Shown here one piece after another: positions 23,501 to 38,500 of a stretch of DNA of 64,000 bases. The stretch is from Guillardia theta CCMP2712 (lineage: Eukaryota; Cryptophyceae; Pyrenomonadales; Geminigeraceae): positions 72,991 to 136,990 of the forward strand of contig NW_005434615.1 of NCBI RefSeq assembly GCF_000315625.1, written 5' to 3'. How positions within the stretch are numbered: position 1 is the first letter of the stretch; each line of letters starts with the position of its first letter. The notes beneath the pieces are model-generated. The model saw only the letters and a list, made by a program, of their open reading frames with translations, searched no databases and was not told the DNA's origin. A program made the position numbers and the translations under genes.

Positions 23501-26500
23501 ACGAATTTTTCAGCCTTGGTCACTACGTTGGAACCATCCAGAAATGTGTCTTACTATTTGAATGTGACTGAAGAAGTCTTTACGCTTGAAATGTACAACC
23601 AGACATATTTCAATACCGAAGAAATCGCCGTCAATCTGTCAATGCAAGAGTCATATATGGATGTCTGCTTTGGAAATTTATCCCAATTTTCTATGCTTAC
23701 AGAGCGTCGGAACTTCACTTCAAGCACAACAAAACTTCTGAATCGTACAAATGTGCAGAACATGACTCAAGTGAAGACCTTCACCATGATGACAGACCCT
23801 GTGGTATCCACAAACTTGACTGCTATCAAGCACAACGACACGATTGTATTGCACCTTCCAGAATTATCAGGACTAAGTTTTGAGAACGTGAGCTTGGATG
23901 TCCTGTGTCTGAACGACATTGGAATGCATTGGGATTACATACCACTGACCCAGCAAGAGTGTCAAGATCAGGTTCAGTCGTGCACTTGTCAAAGCTTTGG
24001 GCGCATCACTGCCGAATGGGACAACTCTCTCCACCTTCTTAGCATGACGGTTTATGGAAATATGAGTGGCGACATTCAGGTGCAGATTCCGGATCGATTG
24101 GGATTTATACTTCTTCCCCTTGTGTCATTTTCAGCACTTACCGACGCATGGATACAGACTGAGAGAATTCCTTTCTTCAAGTTAACTTGCGAGAAGGCAG
24201 TCAATGCTACTGTGCTTGAAGCATCAATGGAGTTTGGCCAAGTTTCAGCAGGGGAAGTAGCTGAAATCTTTGTTGTGATGTCTCTGTCTACGAAGATGAA
24301 GAGAGGCGACAATCTTTATATCTCGATGCCAGAATTCAATATCCAGCCCACAAATTCAAAGAGGAGTCCATTGATTGTCAACAGTCAGACTTGGAAATTC
24401 TTGGGCTATTGGGAGGCTATGTGTAACTTCTCTGGGATCAACATCGTTGCAGATCAAGACATACCTCCTGGAACTTCAATTCATCTTACATTCCCCAAGG
24501 CCAATGGCATAATGATGCCTGTGCAAGGCGTGTTGAAAAACTCTTTTGACATTCAACTTTCAATGGTCACCTCCGAAAATTCTATTTCCAATGTACCTTT
24601 CAAGACGGTGCAACCTGTGGGCTCGTTTGCTAAGCTGCCAGTGATACAGTTCTTCCGAGTGAATTCCTCTGAGGCAGCCTTGTTCAATCTGAACGTCACA
24701 TTTCACATGCCCGTAAGAGAAAGAGACGTCCTTGAGTTGGTTCTTCCAGGTTTCTCTTGCAGTGGGCGGTCGTGTCAAACTTCAAAACTGATTTCTATAC
24801 TGCTCAAGTCAGCGACAACCAAGGAGCTCATGAATTTCTCAGCTAGTTGGACTGAAGCCTCCAAAAAGCTCAGGATTTTGTTTCCTCTCGATGCTTTGCC
24901 GGAGCAAGAAATCACATTTGAATCCACTAGCCCGATGCTGTTACCTGATGTCGGTGTATCATGGGAGGGATCAGGGATAAGTATCTCTTTGAATTCAACG
25001 CTCGGCCCCATCGAGCCAACTTTAGTGCAAGTGATTCCCATTGGTTCAGTGCGCTCGTCTGCCATTGCGTTCGTCCCGGCGGTTGCAAACTCTCCTTCGA
25101 GAATCATTCTGACCTTTATACCGGGGATGGATATGAAGGTAGGCGACCTGGTCGAGCTGGGCTTGCCGCAGTTCTTGAGTCTTGATCGAACTCTGCCCAA
25201 GGTGAGGAGAGTGGTCTGTACCGAGAACGTGTGTGTGAAGATTCGAAATGGAGTTTGGGACGAGAATGCACAGTTGATGACCCTCACAGTCCTGAGGCAG
25301 ATCGTGGCCAGAGAACTAGTGACCTTCGAGATTCCGTTCTCCTTCGGTTTGTGTCTGCCAGAGAAAGGTTTTCGAGCAGATTCTTCGAACATCAATATCA
25401 CAATCTTATCGAACTCATACGTGTTGGTAGGACCGATTCCTCTCGGATCTGTACAACCTGTGGGTGGTTTTGTACAAGCTTCTGTGACTTTCAATCCAAA
25501 CATACCCAATGTGAAGACCAATATTGTGTTGAGATTCATTCCTTCTGCTCGGCAACTGCGTGGCCGCAGCTTGTTCCTTACCATGCCTGGGTTTTCCAAC
25601 ACAAGACTGGGCAATTTTTCTGTCACATCTTTCCCAGCTTCATTTGTTAAGTTTGCCCGGTGGTCTGCGTCAACCTTCCAACTTCAATTCTTCATTGAAA
25701 ACGATGTCCCTGAAATGACTCAGATAGTTCTATCTATTGACGCCGATGTTGGCTTTCAGATTCCATCGGACTCGATGCAAACAAGCCTCGTCTTCAAACT
25801 TCAGTCTGACATGCCAGACGGCCAGATGCCTCAGCCCCTTCCTATTCGCGCAAATTTGTCTTCTGGTCAGCTGTTTTCGTTTTCGTCGTCAAAGTTGTCA
25901 TTCCGGCAGAAATATGCTGGAAAGCCGACGTCTCTTTTTCTCGAATTCTCAACTGCACTATTTTTTGTCGAGAACGATCAGCTCCTGTTGCTCCTACCTG
26001 GCTTCACCCGCAGGAACGGCGATGTAACCTGTAAAAACATTACCACCACGCCGAGTTCAGCAGTGAAGCTAGCTCTATGGATTCAAAAAGACAACACTTT
26101 GGTTCTCAACATCTCGACATATTTTGAAGAGAACAAACAATTTCAAATACTTGTCTCAGACGCATGTGGCATTGAGTTACCTTTTGATGGTGTTTCATCT
26201 TATCAAAGTGGCATCAAACTCTCTGCAGTAAACGCTGCTGGTCAAATTGGCTTTATGCCACTGTCCATGGTCGAACCTGTTGGATCGTTCGGTTACTCAA
26301 CGGAATTGCATTTCGCCGAATACGGACCACAGAGACAGGTGAAGTTCTCGATTACCTTTTCACCAAAAATGGGCTTATCACCCGGAGATGAATTGATTGT
26401 GAGTCTGCCTGGATTTGTCTGCAATCGCACGATGGTCAACCTGTCGTCCAACAAAGAGGGCCTCGTTTCAGTTGGATATTGGAGGCAATATGAAGTGATT

Positions 26501-29500
26501 GAAAAGCTTCGCAACGGCACCAGCTCTGGGCCGATCTTCCAAATCAGCGAAGAAATTGTATGCGAAAACAGATCATCTGTTGTTGAGGTTAGACAGAGTG
26601 CTGACCCATGGTGCGTTCCAAAAGTAAGTGAGATTATACAGACCGTCTGTTGGAATATTTCGAACAAAACATATATAAGTTCCCAGAATTCATCTTTCAT
26701 GTACGATAGTGAAATTTTCCCTAAGCATGAATTGACCATTCCGATACTCCACGGACTTGATCCGTGCCAAGTGGTGACTTTGCAAATTGTGAACAATGAT
26801 TCTTTCTACTTACCACTGGAAGGTGTACGCGCCAATGACGCAAACCTTACTTTGCGAGCGAGCGCTGTCGCAGGCAATGTTCCAGCAACACCATTCGTAA
26901 GTACTATGGCAGTTGGAGCAGAATCGACGTGTGACTTCGGATTTTTTCCCCAAACTGCTGGAAGGTCTACTCAATTAGAATTCAGTTTCTCTTCGATGAT
27001 GCCGCTTTCCGATGGAGACCTGATTGTTTTACGCGTTCCAGGCCTGCGGTTGAAGAACGTTTCTGTTGAAATTCCTGGTTGGAAGCTACTGAATGATGCA
27101 GCGAGTAACAGACAATATTTCTTGAACACTTTGACCAAGCAATCTGTGTGGGCAAGTGATCTCATCCTTGATTTTGAGCGAGAGTATTCCACGATTAATG
27201 AATTCACGAATGTTTCATACGGAGTGGTCGGGAGCCAAGTTTCATCTAAGAATGCAAGTGCGGGTAACCTCACGAATCCGGTCATGATTGTTGGTGGCAT
27301 AGGTTATTCTGGTTTGGGAACTTGGTGTCCTTTGAGTGAGGAATTGACTGTCCTTGTGTCAAATAGCATCCAGGCTGGCGTTAGATCCACCTTCAAGATT
27401 GAACCGTTCGGCAGTACCTTTGTACTTCCCGACAAGGGTTTTACCCCCGACAATTCCGTGTTTTTCAAAGTGGTGTCAAAATCAGGAAATGTCCAAGAAA
27501 GCAGCTGCAAGGCTGCTCAAATTACTGCATTCGTGAACTCAAGTTTAGAAACGTTTGTTAATCAGTCGAACCAATTTTCAGAGATTCACATAAAGTTCAC
27601 AGCATCGGTTTCCTTACAGTCTGGCGATATTCTTGTTGTGTCTTTGCCTCAATTCACAAGAATGTTCAATAGTAACTTTGAATTGAGATTATCTTCTGGA
27701 AATCAACATTGGTTCTGCGCTGCTGAGTACATTCAAGACAATTTCACCTTGTATGTGAACAATTCGATCTTGGTTCAGGGTGCAAGTGCAGTGGAAATGG
27801 TCATTCCCGAAAACCTTGGATTCAAGATTCCACGGAATGGTATAAGAGTAAACGATACAAGATTTCTCATAGGACTGAAATCTTCCACAATCGGAATTCC
27901 TTTGACAGTATTTCGACATGTGACACCAGTTGGAACTCTCAAGTTCAGCTCCGTCACCATGCTTCCAATTCGTATCTCAGAGGATGTGGAATTGAATATC
28001 TCCTTCAGTCCGTTCATGAACTTAGATGCAGGCTCGCTGGTACGCATTGAATTTCCTCAATTCGCTTTTCAGCCCAATGCATCCTACGCAATCACACCTG
28101 ATTTGTCAGTTTGTCCTGATTTTCAAGTTCATTTCAAAAACGATACCATAGTAGATTCACGTTTAGAATTCACTATCAGGTTTCAATTCAATTCTACAAT
28201 CGAGCCAGGAAATCTGATCTCGATCCGGTTTATGAATCAATCGATGAAAAATTACGAGTTTCAATTGTCACCTTCACCGCTGATCGATGTCAAATGGCAT
28301 TCACAAAACTCAAATGTGAACGATCCATTGTTCGTCTTCAACGACTATGTTGAACCTCAGACTGATATAAACATGACCTTTCTCATCTTGACAGGTCAGG
28401 ACAAGTTTTATATCATCCCTCCTGAGTTGTTTGAAGTCTTTCTCCTACGCAGCACTGCGGACACTTGTCAAAATTCGACTCAATCTTGTAATCTTTCCAC
28501 GTGTGATTTGAATTCCAACACCTTGAATTCGACCAACGTGTCCCACGCCAATCATTCCAGCAATGCGAGCTACTGTGACAAGAATCTTTCATTCATGATG
28601 GAAAGCTCAATTTTCACGAGCGTTTCGAGAAATTTGAAATCGGTGCTGGAGCTCCAGGTAAAGACCACAATATTGGCTGAGTCAAACATCCAGCTACGTT
28701 TTCACAGAAACATTTTCTCAGTTCAGTTTCTTGGAGATGTTTTGGATCCATCTACGTCGGTGCCCAAAATTGCGATAACTTGCCCAAGTGGAAACATCCC
28801 TTTGACAGTCTTTCAACAATATCCTGCTTTATCACGGTGGAAGAATGTCGATGTTGTCCAATTGCAATTTCAGCAGAGTACTCAAGCAATATCTTCGACT
28901 GTTCAGATCGATGGAGAATTGATCTCCAAGGTTTCCATGGTACCAGGAGATTCCATGTCAATCGTTCTGACAGGTTTTAGCGCTCCTTGCAATCGTGAAC
29001 CATGTAGCCCTGGTTTCTATAGGAGCAACTGTTCGGATGCCATGTATCAAGATAGCATTTGCCTTCCGTGTTCATTCGTCGCTCCTCCAAACTCTCAACT
29101 CAGTATAGCGAATCCATTCGATCAGGACAGATGCAGCTTTCTTTGTAAATCAGGGTTTTACCGCAACTATTCCACTTGTCTACAATGCAATACGTCTCGA
29201 TGCCCCCTTGGATTCTATAGAGAGAATTGTGAGTTTGGCCGAGATTCTGATGCGATATGCAAACCCTGCCAGTTCCACAATCACACGGCCTTCAACGCTT
29301 CAGACGGCGGAAACTGTACTTTCTACTGTCTAGCGGGGTACTATCTGCATGGAGACACTTGTCTTCCATGCAATACATCGCATTGCGAATCAGGTTATTT
29401 CCGGCAGCAGTGCGAAGAAAACTCAAAGAAAGATTCAGAATGCTTGCCATGTTCGCAAGGACCTAGCAACTCCAGCAAGGGCAAGGCAATTATCTACAAC

Positions 29501-32500
29501 GAAGATACCTGTGACGTGATCTGTCACGCTGGTTTTTGGCGAAAGAAAACATCTCAGAACCCTCCTCAATATCAGTGTATGCCTTGCAACACTTCATCAT
29601 GCCCTCTTGGTAGGTTCAGAAACCTTTCGACTTGTTTCGGTGATCAGGATGCCATGTGTGTGTCATGTTCAGGCTCCACCAACGGCCATTCCACCTTTGT
29701 TTCGCAAGGGATTCCGAGCACCGAAGATAAGTGTGAATGGGAGTGCATGCTCGGATTCTGGAGGAATCATTCTGAATGTGTTCGTTGCTCTAATGTCAAT
29801 TGCTACGTCGGAGAATTTGTTCAGCCATGTTCTCAAACGAAACCAGCGGAGTGTAGGAAGTGTGAAAACGCACCGGCAAACAGTCATTACCTTCGCTCGA
29901 TTTATCCAGGCTCTGCAGTCTTTCACATGGAACCTACGCAAAGCTATGTGACTAACAATTGCTCGTGGGACTGTAATGACGGATTTCGTAGGATCAACGA
30001 TACATGTGTTCGATGCTCAAATTTGACCTGCCCATCAAACTCTTACCTGGGTGAATGTATTGGAAATCAAGACACAATCTGTGTCGAATGCCTGCCAGAC
30101 TTTGCACCCAACAGTATTTCAGTATCTTTGGCTGTCAGCAAATGCCGACGGGTCTGTCAGACAGGATTTTGGCATTCATCTGCATTGAAGGCTTGTGTGC
30201 CCTGCACAAGTTCTGCTATGTTTTTCGCGTCGAATCACAGCCGTTGCCCATCAGGATACCGATGGGATACTTCAGTTTGTAGAGGAAACGTAGACTCCCA
30301 ATGCACCGAATGTCCTGCTTTGAATTTTTCTCTTGCAGTATACATGGACTCAAACACATCTGAATGCCAATGGGCTTGTCCTCCAGGATACTTCAAGTCG
30401 AATGAAACTTGCATCTCTTGCAACAGGTCGATGTGTCCTGCTGGAAAATTTCGAACTTTGTGTCCTTTGAATTCCACAAAAGACTCCGAGTGTCAGGCAT
30501 GCTCGAAGGGTCCAAGCAACTCTACGCTGCTGGAAGCAACTGAGATAGGATTTGACTCCTGCTCGTTTGTTTGCAACGAAGGATTCTTCAAGACGATGAC
30601 AACGCTCAATGGAGTGACTGTCGAGACTTGTCAAGCTTGCAACACTTCAATCTGTCTGCCCGGAAAGTATCTCAGTAAATGTGACCATTATCTTGGGGAC
30701 AGCTTTTGTGTACCATGCACAACCCGCCCTGCTAATTCGCATTACATAGGTCCCGGATTTCCGTTTGACGCAGATAATTGTTCTTGGCAATGTGATTACG
30801 GTTTCTGGAGGAATGGAAGCGTATGCGTGGCATGCGCTGACTATCTTTGCGCATCCGGATATTACAGAACTCAGTGCACTGAGCGTATTGATTCAAATTG
30901 TGTCCAATGCTCAGATGAGGGCATTCCTAAAAATGCTGAATTTACAAACATGTTGGAGGATTCGATTGGTGTGCAATCCAGCAACAAGTCTCAGTGTCTC
31001 TGGAAATGTTTAGAAGATTTCTGGTGGAATGGTACGGCTTGCGTATCTTGTGATCTTATTCCGTGCGAGAAAGATCAGTACAAGACTACCTGCATGAAGA
31101 ATCTAGACTCTGGGTGCAAAGTTTGTTCTATGTTTTCCTCTGCAGTCTTCCCTCAGCTCCCAGTCTCTTTCAATGCATTAGAATATTCAATCCTAAACGT
31201 TACTCACAACATTTTCAGGAATATGTATATCAAACATTCTCGAAATGATAGATATGTAGAATTGTTTTTCATCTTGGGAAGTGTGGTTCCAGCAAGAGAG
31301 ACAATCAAGTTTTCAATTCCGGCCTCTGTTGATATTCGAACACCAGAAGTGGGAATAAGCTCCTGTAATCAATATTTTCCATGTTCGTTCAAGATCCATT
31401 CAAATTTATCAGCAGGAATAGTGGAGGATAAATGTATTTGTGACTTCAACACATTAGGATACCTGAACATGACGAGCATCAGGTTTGACCCGCCTGTTGC
31501 TGGAGAGACGTGCATGATCTACTTTCGATTCCTACCATCTATACCAATCAACGAAGAAGATATTTTGATTTTGTCGTTACCAGACTTTCTAGCAAAGGAT
31601 TTTGATAATATTTCTTCGTTTATTCAAGTGGTGCCTGTTGCAAAGCTAAATACTAGCAATCTTACCAGTTCATCTGGATGGAATCTCACGAACTCTTCTC
31701 AAGTCAACTCTACAAATTCGACTGAGTTGAATTCTACAAACTCTTCGGAATCGATATGGCTTTCTTGGAACCAATCGAAACATGAGTTGCATATCACGTT
31801 CAAGAGTACGCTACAGAACGGTGTTCTGTACGAGGCATTGATTCCATCAATTGCTGGTCTATCGTTGCCTCCAACTGGCATTTTCCAGCGGCTTGGGAAT
31901 TTCAATGCGAGAATAGACTCTCCTCGAAGCTTCGTTCGAAGAACTCAGTTGAACTCAATACAAAGAGTTGGATCTTTCAACAATTCCGTTGGAATTAATT
32001 TTGAAGTGGTTGGGCAAGACTTGGTCTCTTTCTTCGAAATATCTTTTATTCCATTTATGTTGATCCAAGCAGGAGAAAAGATTGAGTTCAAATTGGTAAA
32101 TTTCACTTTCAACGATTTTTTCCAGGCACAGTCGAATTTCCCAAATATTTTGTTCGATATTACATTCTCACGCAATGATAGTGTTCTGGAAGTTCGCCCA
32201 AAAATCGATTTGCCTGTTAGTAAGCAAGTTCGTATAATCATCTCACCTACAGACCTGGTTGCTCTTCCTGCACTAGGGATCAGTCAAGACTTCTTGTTCA
32301 CGGTTTCAAGTAATGCTGTTGAAGGCCCTGTGATCCAAGAGACCATAACAAAATTTCCAGTGATTGGTTCCTTTGGGGATCATCCTCTGCTTGAAATCAA
32401 CTCGGCAAACATTAATGATCCATTCCTTACTCTTGTTTTGAGATTTTCTGTTCAGATGGACATGGATATTGGGCAAGTAATACGCCTCCATCTGCCCGGC

Positions 32501-35500
32501 TTTGAAGGTATCGGCAAACGTAGGATCATAAAGCAAGAAGGAACTGTCTCAGTAGCTTATTGGGAAACGAATTCGCAGATCTTAGATCTCATCTTGAGGT
32601 TCAAAGTTCAACGAGGACAACAGATTCAAATCGCTGTTAGGTCATCATTCGGTTTGATGCTTCCGTTGACTGGCCTTAGGAAGAGAACGCTTTTCCTTAG
32701 TACCGATGCTACGAGTGGGCCAGTAGTGACTTCTTACCTCAATTATCTCCCAATCGGTTCTATCAAACAATCGAGAATTTTCTATTCTGCATGCAATGTA
32801 ATCCTGTCAGAAGCTTTCTCATCGCTTGATCCTTGTAACAACGTGCCCCTCAATCCGTTATCAGACGTTTCCATTTACATTGAGCTTGTTTTTAGCATGG
32901 CAATCATGGTGGGTGACAATATTTCACTCAATTTTCCTGGGTTTCAAGGAATTCCCCAAGGGCCAAACATCGTTGAGCAGCTTGCTAACTACTCTACAAT
33001 GTACGGGAAAGGACAACGACTTGATTTTGTCATGAAACAGCAGTATGCCCCAGATTCCAAGATTCAATTTTATCTGCCCATCGAACTGGGAATCCGACTG
33101 CCTCCGGCCGGGGTCACTGAGAACCAGACCGACCTCACCGTGTCCACCAACGCTGCGGCCGGCCCAGTCCCTCCCACGCCCATCTCCTACTCTCCCAGCG
33201 TAGGCGTGTTCTGGTTAAAGCCTGCCCTGAGCTTCGACGGAGGCCAGGCAGGAGAGGTATCGGGGCTGAGGATAGCCTTCGGCTTCACGATGGACGTGGA
33301 GGAGGGCTCTGTGATGGAGGTACAGCTGCCCAACTTCACCATAGCGATGGAGGTCAACATGGTGGTAACGGGTAGCGACGGGTCGAAGTTGAATGCGACG
33401 GCAATGTCGGGAGGAGGCGGGGTGACGTTGAAGCTACGGGTACTGCCAGGCAGCCGGGTGAAGGCGTACAGGAGGGTAGAGGTTGACTTAATGAGCTCGT
33501 TAGGGGTTCGTCTTCCCCCGACGGGAGTAAAGTCTGATGATCAATTTTTCTTTCACTTCAGAAATGATACGATCATTCAAACTATTCTTTGCGATAAGGA
33601 ATTGGTCGGCTTCTTTCCGACAGCGCCAGAGCTTATTTTTGACTTCTCGCATGGACCGAATGAGGCTTGTTTTACACTCTTATTTTCTTTGTCTGAAACA
33701 ATAACCTGTTCGGACAGTGTCAATTTGTACCTTCCAAACTTCAAAGGAAATTTCTCCGAACAGTATATTAAGTTGAATGGTTCTTCGATACTTAATGTAT
33801 CATGGAATCAACAAAATAGCAGTTTGTTTTTCTTTCCAGATTGTGAGATGGATTTAAAGAAATCAAAATTGATAAATGTATCGTTTTGTGGTTTTCCATT
33901 ATACTTGCCTGAGGTGGGCATACGTCGTAACTCATCTGCACGGTTGATTGTGCAGTCTGCGACATACCCAGCCATTTCAACTCAAGTAAGCTTGCCAGCA
34001 GTTGGATCTTTCTCCTTCTTTGCTCTTGAATTCATACCAAGAGAAACCGCCGACTCATTTGACCTTGCGATCCACTTTCAATTCTTGATGGAATTGAATC
34101 GAGGTGACAGACTCTATGTCAGCATGAGAGATTTTGCTATTTCATCTCAGTGTATTGGGGTTTGGTCCACAGAAATTGAGACCTTCTCCTTCGTTGAATG
34201 GGACTCTACACTCCACATGCTCACCATACCTGTGCAGAGTGATGTTTTGAAACAGCGAGAAGTAAGAATCGTAATTGCAGGAGTAGGAATGCAATTGCCA
34301 TATCATCGTATGAATTCTAGCTACGATGGCTTTCAGCTCAGTGGGACATGCAAGGCTGGCAATGTGATTCCGATTCAAATCTCAAACTTCTCCAGAATCG
34401 GCCAAATGCGATCTTCTCTTGATTTCCCTGTGATGGACTATGAGCGTAGAGTTTTGTACCAGATCCAAATTGATACAAATGCTGAGCCAAAGAACAGATC
34501 TTCTATGGAAACCCTTTCGATATCCATCGAGGTCCTAGTGAAAGTCAACGCTTCCAACTTGATAGAAATAGACATGATCGGCTTGGGTTTGAACCATACC
34601 ACTGTTGAAGGTGTATCTTGTTTGCCAACTTCCAAAGTGAGTCTTTTCAAGTTTGACCGTAAAACACAGAGCATAATTTTGCAGGCTGCTGAGGACTTGT
34701 TTCCATCGAATATAATATCCGTTCAGATTTTCTTCAACAGCAGTCAACAAAACGTATCCAGCAGACTAGACAGAAATTCCGCACAAACTTTGTTTGTTGG
34801 GACATATATTACCTCGACCTCTGCAGAACTTCCTATTTCATGCAATAATGAAAATTCTATTCGGGTTTCTCAGCTTCAAGTCTCTAACGCGAAACTTGAT
34901 CAGAACCATTCCATCTTGTATGCCTTGAGAAATGTCAATTTGACAAAAGGGGATGTCCTAGATTTGCCATTTCCGTCTGCGTATGTAAGTCTGGACTGTG
35001 GCTCCATGTTTGATGTTCATGTCTATGGCTCCGGAAATTTCTCTGTGCTGCCTATCATCTCGAAGGGCATCCTTTCATTGCGGACCGAACAAGATCTCAA
35101 TTCTGAATTTATAGTGTTACAATTTTCTTCGCCTGGTTTGAAAGTTGCTTTTGAACATGTCAAGGTATATTCTTTCGATGAGTCCGAGAAATTGCAGAGC
35201 AAAGATGCTGTTGCCAGAATGATAAATTATCAATCCATTTTTGTGCAAAACCATAGCATGATGTTCCAATTGTTCGACCAGATGCAAAACTTCAACCTAA
35301 AATTCACTTCCACTATGATGATTCAGAAGAAAGAGAAGTTAACTATCAGACTAACAAGCTTCGAGGGAGACGACTTTGCTTGCATACCTGTGGTCTCAAG
35401 CCCGGCCGGAAAGATCGCATTCGCTTCATGGCGCACGGATACTCAGCAGCTCAGCATGACGTTGGAGGAAGACGTCCAGAGCGGGGAGGAGCTTCAAGTG

Positions 35501-38500
35501 CATGTGCCTTGGTACTCCGGCATCCGTCTTCCTCCGGCCGGGGTCACTGAGAACCAGACCGACCTCACCGTGTCCACCAACGCTGCGGCCGGCCCAGTCC
35601 CTCCCACGCCCATCTCCTACTCTCCCAGCGTAGGCGTGTTCTGGTTAAAGCCTGCCCTGAGCTTCGACGGAGGCCAGGCAGGAGAGGTATCGGGGCTGAG
35701 GATAGCCTTCGGCTTCACGATGGACGTGGAGGAGGGCTCTGTGATGGAGGTACAGCTGCCCAACTTCACCATAGCGATGGAGGTCAACATGGTGGTAACG
35801 GGTAGCGACGGGTCGAAGTTGAATGCGACGGCAATGTCGGGAGGAGGCGGGGTGACGTTGAAGCTACGGGTACTGCCAGGCAGCCGGGTGAAGGCGTACA
35901 GAAGAGCAGAAGTAGCTATACCAAAAGCGTTCGCGATACAAATTCCAATGGTAGGCGTTGCCCGTCCTTCGCACATCTTTTTCTCCCTCAACAATACATT
36001 CAGCATTGGCGCTGATTCTGTTGTTGTTGGCAGCTTTGATCAAAGCGTTTTTGTTTATCTTGACGTCAGAAATTTTTCTTCCATTGTTCAGATATATATA
36101 CGATTCAAGTATTCGGTAACATTGGTTGGTCAGGATGTCATACGGGTTCATTTTCAAGGTTTTCAAGGGCCAAATGCAACTGGAATTCAAATGCAACAGA
36201 GCATGTCGGACGATCGAGTTTCACTGAGCTGGCTACAATCGTGTTTTGGTCCGACACTTTTTGTGCAGGTAGCGCCGGACCATACAATCGAGGCAAATCA
36301 AATGGTAACAATAGTAGTTCCTTCGACCGTTGGTATTCGGATCCCCTATAACGGCATCCGCACAAACTTCTCTGGTCTCATCATTTCGACCGATGCCCAG
36401 AACGGCCCTGTCTACGGAGAGAGAATCTCAGCATTCAACCCGATCGGATATTTCACTTCTGTCACTCTGGACTTCGAACCCAAGTTGGTCACCAGTGCTG
36501 TCAGTGTGCTGCTGTCCTTTGAAGCACAGATGGTGCTGCGTCCGGGTGACACGATCATGCTGAATCTGCCGGGGCTCACAACCCCGTCTGAGTGCTTCGG
36601 GCTCCATAGCAACGTACAGAAAGCCATCAACCACGCCCATTTCTCCAGCACCACCTCAGTCCTACGGATAGACATAGAGGACACCATCGAAGCGAATGTG
36701 CCGGTCAGCATCACAATCCCGCGTAGCGCAGAGTTCCGCTTGCCCCCGCAAGGACTCGTGAGGAACTATGATGGGTTCTTCGTCTCCGCTCACGCCAAAG
36801 ATGGGAATGTTGCCCCCACCCGCCTTTCTTCCTCTCCCGCGATAGGGTCGGTACACTCTCGCTTGTCTTACGACCAGAACCATGGCGACGAGCGCGTCAT
36901 TACCAGCAAGATACAAGTAAGACCATTCCAAGACTGCGGGCTTGGAGCATACAATGAAACCTTCTGCCTTGACTCAGCGATAGCCTTTGCTAGCTGCGCG
37001 AGGAACAGCAGCGCAGCGAACTGTACGTGCATCCCCTCGTCCTGTATGCAAAACAACACTTGGTGCAGCATCCTTGAAGAGGACGTGCAGTGGAGCTGCC
37101 AGAACGTCACTTTCTGCTCTGAGGCATGTAACGCCTCTACACACGTCAACGTGCCCGACGATGACACGATGGTGACATTTGCCGTTGTGTTTGAAGCAGC
37201 GAGCAGCACTCAAGGTACCTTCAAGCTCCCTGTAGCTGTACCGCTAGCCGGCAGGTTGCAAGTTGTCGCGATCAGATCCTATCCCCCGAAGGTGCAGGAT
37301 GCGCAATGGTCTATAGGCGAGGACTACCTCCTTGTGAATGTATCCGAGACCCTCGATGCCGGAGAGACGGTGACGCTAGAAATGGACTTGCAGCCTGACC
37401 AGAATGCGCTCATGCAAGCCGCCGGCTATATTGGTTGCTCTGAATTCTCGATGAACCCTGTCTTTGCCGGGCTCTACGCGACAGAGCCTCTGTTGTTCTA
37501 CAGCAAGGCCCCTTGCACCAGGAGTAGTCCGATGGTCAAGCTTGTTGATGCCACAAGCGCGCTGAACTCGGGAGGGCCGCGATATCTTGTTTTGGTGCTC
37601 GAGCTGAATCATATGCTCAGGCCCGGAGACGTGTTGCAAACAGCCATTCCCGCGTACGTCAAGTACTGGAGTGTGTCGACTGTCAGATCGCTGTCCAATG
37701 CACTGGAAGAGTTTGACATTGTCTCTGCGGGGGCCCATCAGCCTTGCCATATCAGTAGCAGCTCGGTGAGCGAACCTGTGTGCACAGAATCAGTGAAGCA
37801 GCACGTGCTTTGCATGACAGGGTACGCCAACAAGTACTGCGGTTGTATCTCGCAGGCCTGCGCAAACTTGACCGTAGGCCGCCTGCAGGTCATGGGCCAA
37901 ACAGTCACTTCGCAGTCTGTCACCGTATGCTTGGCCGAGTCCGCGGTAGGAGATCAGCGCTCTGTCAGAATCGTGTCGAAAGGGTACGTGACGGGCAATC
38001 TCGTGCTAGCCTTGGAAGGAAATTTCACAATCTTTGAGGAAAACAGGAGCACTACGGTAGCCAATCGTACCGCAGCTTGCTTGAGTCTAGCCACAAACCT
38101 GTCTGCCTGTCTGGAGTCAAACAACTCCAGTCAATGCGCATGCATACCCGCGGACTGTTGGAATGTAACCTGCAACGCGTTGGTGCGAAATGATACGAGG
38201 ATCTGCAAGCCGAGCATGCTCTGCCATGTGAATGCGACTGTGGGTATGCTGCCTGTGTCTCTGATGACGGTAGCCGTCTCTCAAAGGAAGAACGATACCA
38301 TATTCGAAGCGAGAGTGGTTCCGCGAGGAAACAATATCTCCGTGAGCACCGCAGCTCACATGGCGGTCTCGAGGGGCGAGGGCTATGGCCTCACACTGAC
38401 GGGCTTCGAGGGAGACGACTTTGCTTGCGTACCTGTGGTCTCAAGCCCGGCCGGAAAGATCGCATTCGCTTCATGGCGCACGGACACTCAGCAGCTCAGC

